From assembly GCF_001541095.1 (NCBI RefSeq), contig NZ_LMXH01000004.1:186001-250000 (forward strand): a stretch of 64,000 nucleotides of DNA, in the 5' to 3' direction. The notes beneath the pieces were generated by a model, which was not told the DNA's origin, ran no database searches, and saw only the letters and a list, made by a program, of their open reading frames with translations. Positions 63,321-64,000 of the stretch are shown here, piece after piece. The DNA comes from Paenibacillus sp. FJAT-26967 (lineage in GTDB: Bacteria; Bacillota; Bacilli; Paenibacillales; NBRC-103111). The number at the start of each line of letters is the position of its first letter. The stretch's first letter is position 1. The position numbers were made by a program, and so were the translations under genes.

Positions 63321-64000
63321 GAACCGTATTGAAATTTAAGTGGCTGGTGCTGGTGCTTTGGATTGCCGTGGCGGCAGGGTTGTTCCTCACCGCACCGAAC
63401 ATGGAGAACCTGGTACGTGAGAAAGGGCAGATTACCGTACCGGATGGGTACTCTTCTACTACTGCCTCCAAACTGATTGAAGAAATGAAGAAGGGCACAA
63501 AGGAAGTGGCGGGGGAAGAATCTTCTGTGCTCGTGTTTCATAGCGAGAATAAACTGACGGACGCCGAGCTGGCTGAGATTAAGCGGGGGACGGAGAAGCT
63601 TAAGAACGCCAAGGATTCGGCGGGCGTCACTACGGTGAATACGCATTTTGATAACAAAGAGCTGGAAAAGCAAATGGTGTCCAAGGACGGGAAAACAGTT
63701 CTTGTTCTGGTGAACACAACCCCGAATGACCGGGAGCCTAAAGAGATCAGCGAGGCGCTGTACAAAGAGGTCTCTGACATTAAGGTAGAGCACTATTACA
63801 CCGGCAACTGGCTCATTCAAGAGGATGTTATGGCGAGCTCCCAAGAAGGGCTCAAGAAGACAGAATTTATTACCGTATTTTTTATCCTTGGTATTTTGTT
63901 TGTGGTATTCCGCTCGGCAGTAGCTCCTTTCATTCCGCTGCTGACGGTCGGATTCAGCTATCTGGCCTCACAATCTGTTGTAGCATTTCTTGTGGAATAC
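63317..64000 (+). CDS. MMPL/RND-type transporter (YdgH-like), 3' partial
   Basis: Begins at ATG 63317, overlapping the MarR stop (ATGA), and runs off the window edge; about 228 residues are visible. The N-terminus has the first transmembrane helix (LKFKWLVLVLWIAVAAGLF), an extracytoplasmic domain with PDGYSSTTASKLIEEM, and the start of the multi-helix part (FFILGILFVVFRSAVAPFIPLLTVG). It fits the MMPL family of lipid or drug exporters, regulated by the adjacent MarR. Confidence 0.88.
   Translation, partial: MRTVLKFKWLVLVLWIAVAAGLFLTAPNMENLVREKGQITVPDGYSSTTASKLIEEMKKGTKEVAGEESSVLVFHSENKLTDAELAEIKRGTEKLKNAKDSAGVTTVNTHFDNKELEKQMVSKDGKTVLVLVNTTPNDREPKEISEALYKEVSDIKVEHYYTGNWLIQEDVMASSQEGLKKTEFITVFFILGILFVVFRSAVAPFIPLLTVGFSYLASQSVVAFLVEY

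Overview
The window looks like a chromosomal segment of a Gram-positive, spore-former-type bacterium of the Paenibacillus group. The reasons are S-layer homology (SLH) anchored secreted enzymes, strong AGGAGG ribosome binding sites with frequent GTG/TTG starts, moderate-to-high GC, and gene pairs known from Bacillus (yjlC-ndh, a ydgG-ydgH-like MarR/MMPL pair, a yfkN-like nucleotidase, glpP-glpD). No rRNA, tRNA, insertion sequence, prophage or CRISPR array was seen. Most of the window is ordinary core or accessory chromosome with short intergenic gaps.

Layout. 1-7.3 kb: the end of a DUF1349-like protein, a DUF1648 membrane protein, a phosphoesterase, a chemoreceptor, a secreted protein with a partly degenerate GH18 motif, a VTT membrane protein and a P-loop kinase. 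7.4-16.5 kb: a pseudokinase-GAF-LuxR regulator, a luciferase-like monooxygenase, glutamate dehydrogenase, an AraC regulator, a cysteine hydrolase and a WYL/GyrI-like pair. 16.7-32.5 kb, surface and carbohydrate block: a tandem YfkN-type nucleotidase, an SLH protein, a cytoplasmic alpha-amylase, a giant SLH protein with three GH18 chitinase domains, and a TPM/coiled-coil protein. 32.8-39.4 kb: YceI, a tiny His-rich protein convergent with a Ser/Thr kinase, and a two-component system with a three-gene ABC transporter of lantibiotic-immunity type. 39.6-46.8 kb: a lipid-kinase-family protein, a pseudouridine synthase, a split ThrE-type exporter, yjlC-ndh, a DedA protein and a YczE protein.

47.0-55.2 kb: a heterodimeric ABC exporter, a nuclease-helicase fusion, DUF4385, a GlsB-type stress protein and a cold-shock protein. 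55.3-58.5 kb: two divergent operons, one of two unknown membrane proteins and one of PadR plus a DUF1129-like protein. 58.6-62.7 kb, a glycerol-phosphate block: glycerophosphodiesterase, MgtC, the antiterminator GlpP and GlpD. The first and last of these genes have leader terminators preceded by the same 13-nt motif. 62.7-64 kb: a MarR regulator with two palindromic operators and an MMPL transporter cut by the window edge.

The items most worth a second look are: (i) the pseudokinase-GAF-LuxR protein, which has lost all catalytic residues; (ii) the triple-GH18 SLH protein with an exact 429-residue period; (iii) the shared motif in the two glp leaders; (iv) redox-type palindromes before yjlC-ndh; (v) the TCS-ABC peptide-defence module; and (vi) the small His-rich gene that overlaps a kinase tail-to-tail. 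I found no clear evidence of a wholly new multi-gene system. All functional calls rest on motif recognition by eye, with no database search.
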